Assembly (NCBI GenBank): GCA_937885465.1
Contig: CAKZZM010000021.1
Location: 1-5,915 of the forward strand
DNA length: 5,915 nucleotides
Direction of reading: 5' to 3'
Source of the DNA: an uncultured Bacteroidales bacterium
GTDB lineage: Bacteria > Bacteroidota > Bacteroidia > Bacteroidales > Paludibacteraceae
Below the pieces are notes generated by a model. That model was given only the letters and a program-made list of their open reading frames with translations, had not been told where the DNA came from and made no database searches. The stretch's first letter is position 1. The number at the start of each line of letters is the position of its first letter. Both the position numbers and the translations under genes were made by a program. Positions 4,519 through 5,915 of the stretch are shown piece after piece.

Positions 4519-4845
4519 GAAATGCTGAAAAAAAATGTTTATCCGTTTTCGTTTGGCAAATGGAATTGATGTGAACGCAAAAAACGTTTTTTACAATCAT
4601 CAGCGTGAGCTATGGAAAAATCTTGGACGTATTTCAGATTTGGCGTTTTTTTTATAAGCAATGCCGTGTCGGACAAACGTTCGTGGTTGAGCAATCTGTT
4701 CAATAAAATTTTCTTTGGTGATAGGGTCATCTGCTACGCCATTTGCAACAATTACGCCTTATGAATGCTCACTTGTAAAATGGCGGAAAGTGTCAAACAA
4801 ATAAAAATAAGAAAAGACACCATTCAAGTGTCTTTTCTTTTCTCG
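4519..4845. other. AT-rich region between the glycosyltransferase promoter and tRNA-Glu
   Basis: No gene is called in these 327 bases. Two overlapping - strand frames exist (about 4600-4760 and 4539-4730, the latter starting MTLSPKKILLNRLLNHERLS). Both are short and match no family I recognise; a decayed, frameshifted gene is possible. Also visible are the 14-bp palindrome AAAAAACGTTTTTT (4579-4592), an 8-bp inverted repeat CGCCATTT/AAATGGCG (4737-4744/4778-4785) with a 33-nt interval, and at the right end the tRNA terminator. Confidence 0.5.
4798..4837 (-). terminator. Intrinsic terminator of tRNA-Glu, including repeat copy 2
   Basis: A perfect 10-bp stem, GAAAAGACAC (4811-4820) with GTGTCTTTTC (4828-4837), closes a 7-nt loop. 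Read on the - strand it follows the tRNA 3' end by 8 nt and is trailed by TTATTTTTATTTG, the expected T-rich tail. On the + strand the stem is followed by TTTTCTC, so it may work weakly both ways. Bases 4798-4819 are the second copy of the 22-bp repeat at 3373-3394. Confidence 0.88.
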
Positions 4846-4919
4846 TACTACATGTGGGATTCGAACCCACGATCTTCAGAATGAGAATCTGATGTCCTAG
4901 ACCCCTAGACGAATGTAGC
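4846..4919 (-). tRNA. tRNA-Glu, anticodon CTC
   Basis: The 74-nt cloverleaf is complete. The acceptor stem GCTACAT/ATGTAGT has a G-T first pair and discriminator A. The D arm GTCT..GGAC is typical of glutamate tRNAs. The anticodon stem TCAGA/TCTGA encloses the loop TTCTCAT with anticodon CTC (reads GAG). The variable loop is AGATC, and the T arm is GTGGG-TTCGAAT-CCCAC. CCA is not encoded and must be added by the nucleotidyltransferase. A CTC glutamate tRNA supplements the usual TTC isoacceptor. Promoter and terminator are both visible, so it is its own transcription unit. Confidence 0.96.
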
Positions 4920-4921
4920 CT

Positions 4922-4949
4922 AAACGATTAAAAATCGTTTGCAAAAGTA
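4922..4949 (-). promoter_or_regulatory. tRNA-Glu promoter with inverted repeat at the transcript start
   Basis: On the - strand TACTTTTG (4949 to 4942) is an exact TAnnTTTG -7 box, about 23 nt upstream of the tRNA 5' end. Between box and tRNA lies the perfect 8-bp inverted repeat AAACGATT/AATCGTTT (4922-4929/4933-4940) with a 3-nt loop, at the expected start point and in the short precursor leader. No convincing -33 element at standard spacing is seen. Confidence 0.6.
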
Positions 4950-5101
4950 ACATTTTTTTTAATACAATTTCCATTCCGCTTTTGTTTTATTTCTATATGT
5001 TTGTTTTTCAGTATAAACAGATAGTACTTTTGGCTATAATCTATAAATCTATACCTTAAAAAAACATTGTTAGAATTGTTTAGGCATAATAAAATTTGTG
5101 T

Positions 5102-5109
5102 TATCTTCG
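5102..5109 (+). promoter_or_regulatory. Candidate -7 box for the AsmA-like gene
   Basis: TATCTTCG matches TAnnTTTG with one change (TTCG for TTTG), a variant I recall as common in Bacteroidales. TTTA at 5079-5082 lies 19 nt upstream as a weak -33. This would give a leader of roughly 90 nt before the ATG at 5205. The 285-bp space from 4920 to 5204 holds nothing else that I recognise. Confidence 0.45.
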
Positions 5110-5204
5110 CAAAATTAATCCTTAATGGAGAGTGATAGACATTCACTTTGGAATGAAAATCATACAGAATAAATTGACAAAAACATCTAAAAAACAGATT
5201 GACA

Positions 5205-5915
5205 ATGAAGAAGAAAATTTTAAAAATCGTTCTTATCATTTTTGCAAGTTTGTTAGGGCTTTTGGTTCTTGTAGCCATCATTGCTCCGCCTATTGCACAT
5301 CATTATATAGAAAAACATAGCAAAGAGTTGTGCAATAGGTATGTAAAAATGGACAAACTAAAAGCCAATATTTTTACGGGTAGGGCAAAAATTATTCATT
5401 TTTGTTCGTGGGAAGAAAACGACAAAGATGTCTTTTTCACCTTTGATACCTTGTCGGTGCAGATAAATTTGTTTAAACTCTTATCCAAAGAGGTGTGTTT
5501 GAATGAGATAAGGCTTATCGGGCATGATTTGCCGATATTGCAAAATGGTAGTCATTTTAATTTTACGGACATCATAGACTTTTACGCCTCAGATGAGATA
5601 GACACAACTCCCTCTCAATGGGCGGTCAATTTGCGAAATATCACCATTAGAAATGGGCGAATTTTGTATAAGGATATGCAAAAAAATAGTGAGTTTGACC
5701 TTAAAGATATTGCCATTTATATTCCCGGTGTGTATTTTGGACCAGAAAATACCCACGTAGGTTTGGATTTGAAGTTTAGCGATGATGGCGAATTGTCCAT
5801 GAAACTATTGTATGCTTTGGAAAAGAAAACTTTTGATTTATATGCGGCCAGTCGCTCCGGGGATTTCTCACAAGATCCTTATCTGCGGCCGAGTGATAAA
5901 ATAGAAATCGGTCGG
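5205..5915 (+). CDS. DUF748/AsmA-like envelope protein, 5' part only
   Basis: The frame is open from ATG 5205 to the window end (237 residues, no stop), so the C-terminus is missing; full AsmA-like proteins of this kind are usually several hundred to over a thousand residues. Residues 5-28 (ILKIVLIIFASLLGLLVLVA and on) form a single N-terminal membrane anchor after a Lys-rich start, placing the rest in the periplasm. The following region has the repeating pattern of DUF748/AsmA proteins: YVKMDKLKANIFTGRAKI, FTFDTLSVQINLFKLLSKEV, FNFTDIIDFYASD, PSQWAVNLRNITIRNGRILY and FDLKDIAIYIPGVYFG. Such proteins are thought to form long beta-rich grooves and have been linked to lipid transport between membranes, so a role in outer-membrane upkeep is likely but inferred. 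The last ~24 residues, from about 5844, fit the pattern less well. Confidence 0.85.
   Translation, partial: MKKKILKIVLIIFASLLGLLVLVAIIAPPIAHHYIEKHSKELCNRYVKMDKLKANIFTGRAKIIHFCSWEENDKDVFFTFDTLSVQINLFKLLSKEVCLNEIRLIGHDLPILQNGSHFNFTDIIDFYASDEIDTTPSQWAVNLRNITIRNGRILYKDMQKNSEFDLKDIAIYIPGVYFGPENTHVGLDLKFSDDGELSMKLLYALEKKTFDLYAASRSGDFSQDPYLRPSDKIEIGR

Noticed and set aside
4475..4600. Glycosyltransferase starting at the ATG at 4600
   Set aside because: The added 42 residues are unlike GT9 N-termini and would contain the exact -7 box at 4499-4506; GTG at 4474 yields the conserved start.
4539..4730. 63-aa protein on the - strand
   Set aside because: No recognised family, no promoter box, and a second equally good overlapping frame; kept only as a remark in the intergenic entry.
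4928..5281. 117-aa protein on the - strand
   Set aside because: It is an A/T-driven frame rich in Phe, Asn, Lys and Ile that overlaps the tRNA promoter and the start of the AsmA-like gene.

Overview
This window looks like Bacteroidales (Bacteroidetes) chromosomal DNA. Four things suggest this. The promoters carry -7 boxes of the TAnnTTTG type and there are no clear Shine-Dalgarno sequences. The tRNA gene has no encoded CCA. The protein families are typical of the group (GT9 heptosyltransferase, DUF748/AsmA-like protein, RhuM with a C-terminal HDR..D domain, EcoRI-type adenine methylase). No species can be named from this sequence alone.

The left part (1 to about 3395) reads as a decaying accessory or defence island, all on the + strand. 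It begins with a type II toxin-antitoxin pair: a 67-aa antitoxin overlapping by 4 nt a YafQ-family toxin that carries an in-frame TAA at codon 12, so the toxin is probably dead or N-terminally truncated. A RhuM-family gene follows. A 21-bp sequence is repeated exactly just after the stop codon of the toxin and just after that of rhuM, which gives a cassette-like look. Next is a 487-bp gene-free stretch rich in hairpins and repeats. After it comes an EcoRI-family adenine methyltransferase that carries palindromic repeats in frame in a loop, then a run of four hairpins, then the first ~25 codons of a gene resembling DUF262 (GmrS-like) proteins, cut short by a junction. If the DUF262 gene was the restriction partner, the methylase is now an orphan.

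The right part (about 3395 to 5915) looks like ordinary backbone. It holds a GT9 heptosyltransferase on the - strand (GTG start, -7 box inside a perfect inverted repeat), tRNA-Glu(CTC) on the - strand with a strong terminator, and, on the + strand, the 5' end of a DUF748/AsmA-like envelope protein that runs off the window. A 22-bp sequence from the tRNA terminator flank recurs at 3373-3394, at the apparent boundary between island and backbone.

The most unusual signal is the density of short perfect palindromes in and around the methylase. There are hairpins sharing the loop CTCCGA with different stems, a tandem 30-bp palindromic unit read in frame as protein, a tandem 45-bp palindromic unit, a 53-nt two-part stem-loop upstream, and a four-hairpin array downstream. 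Together they may be a family of small palindromic elements able to insert in frame, comparable in concept to Rickettsia palindromic elements. That interpretation is inference; the palindromes themselves are visible in the sequence.
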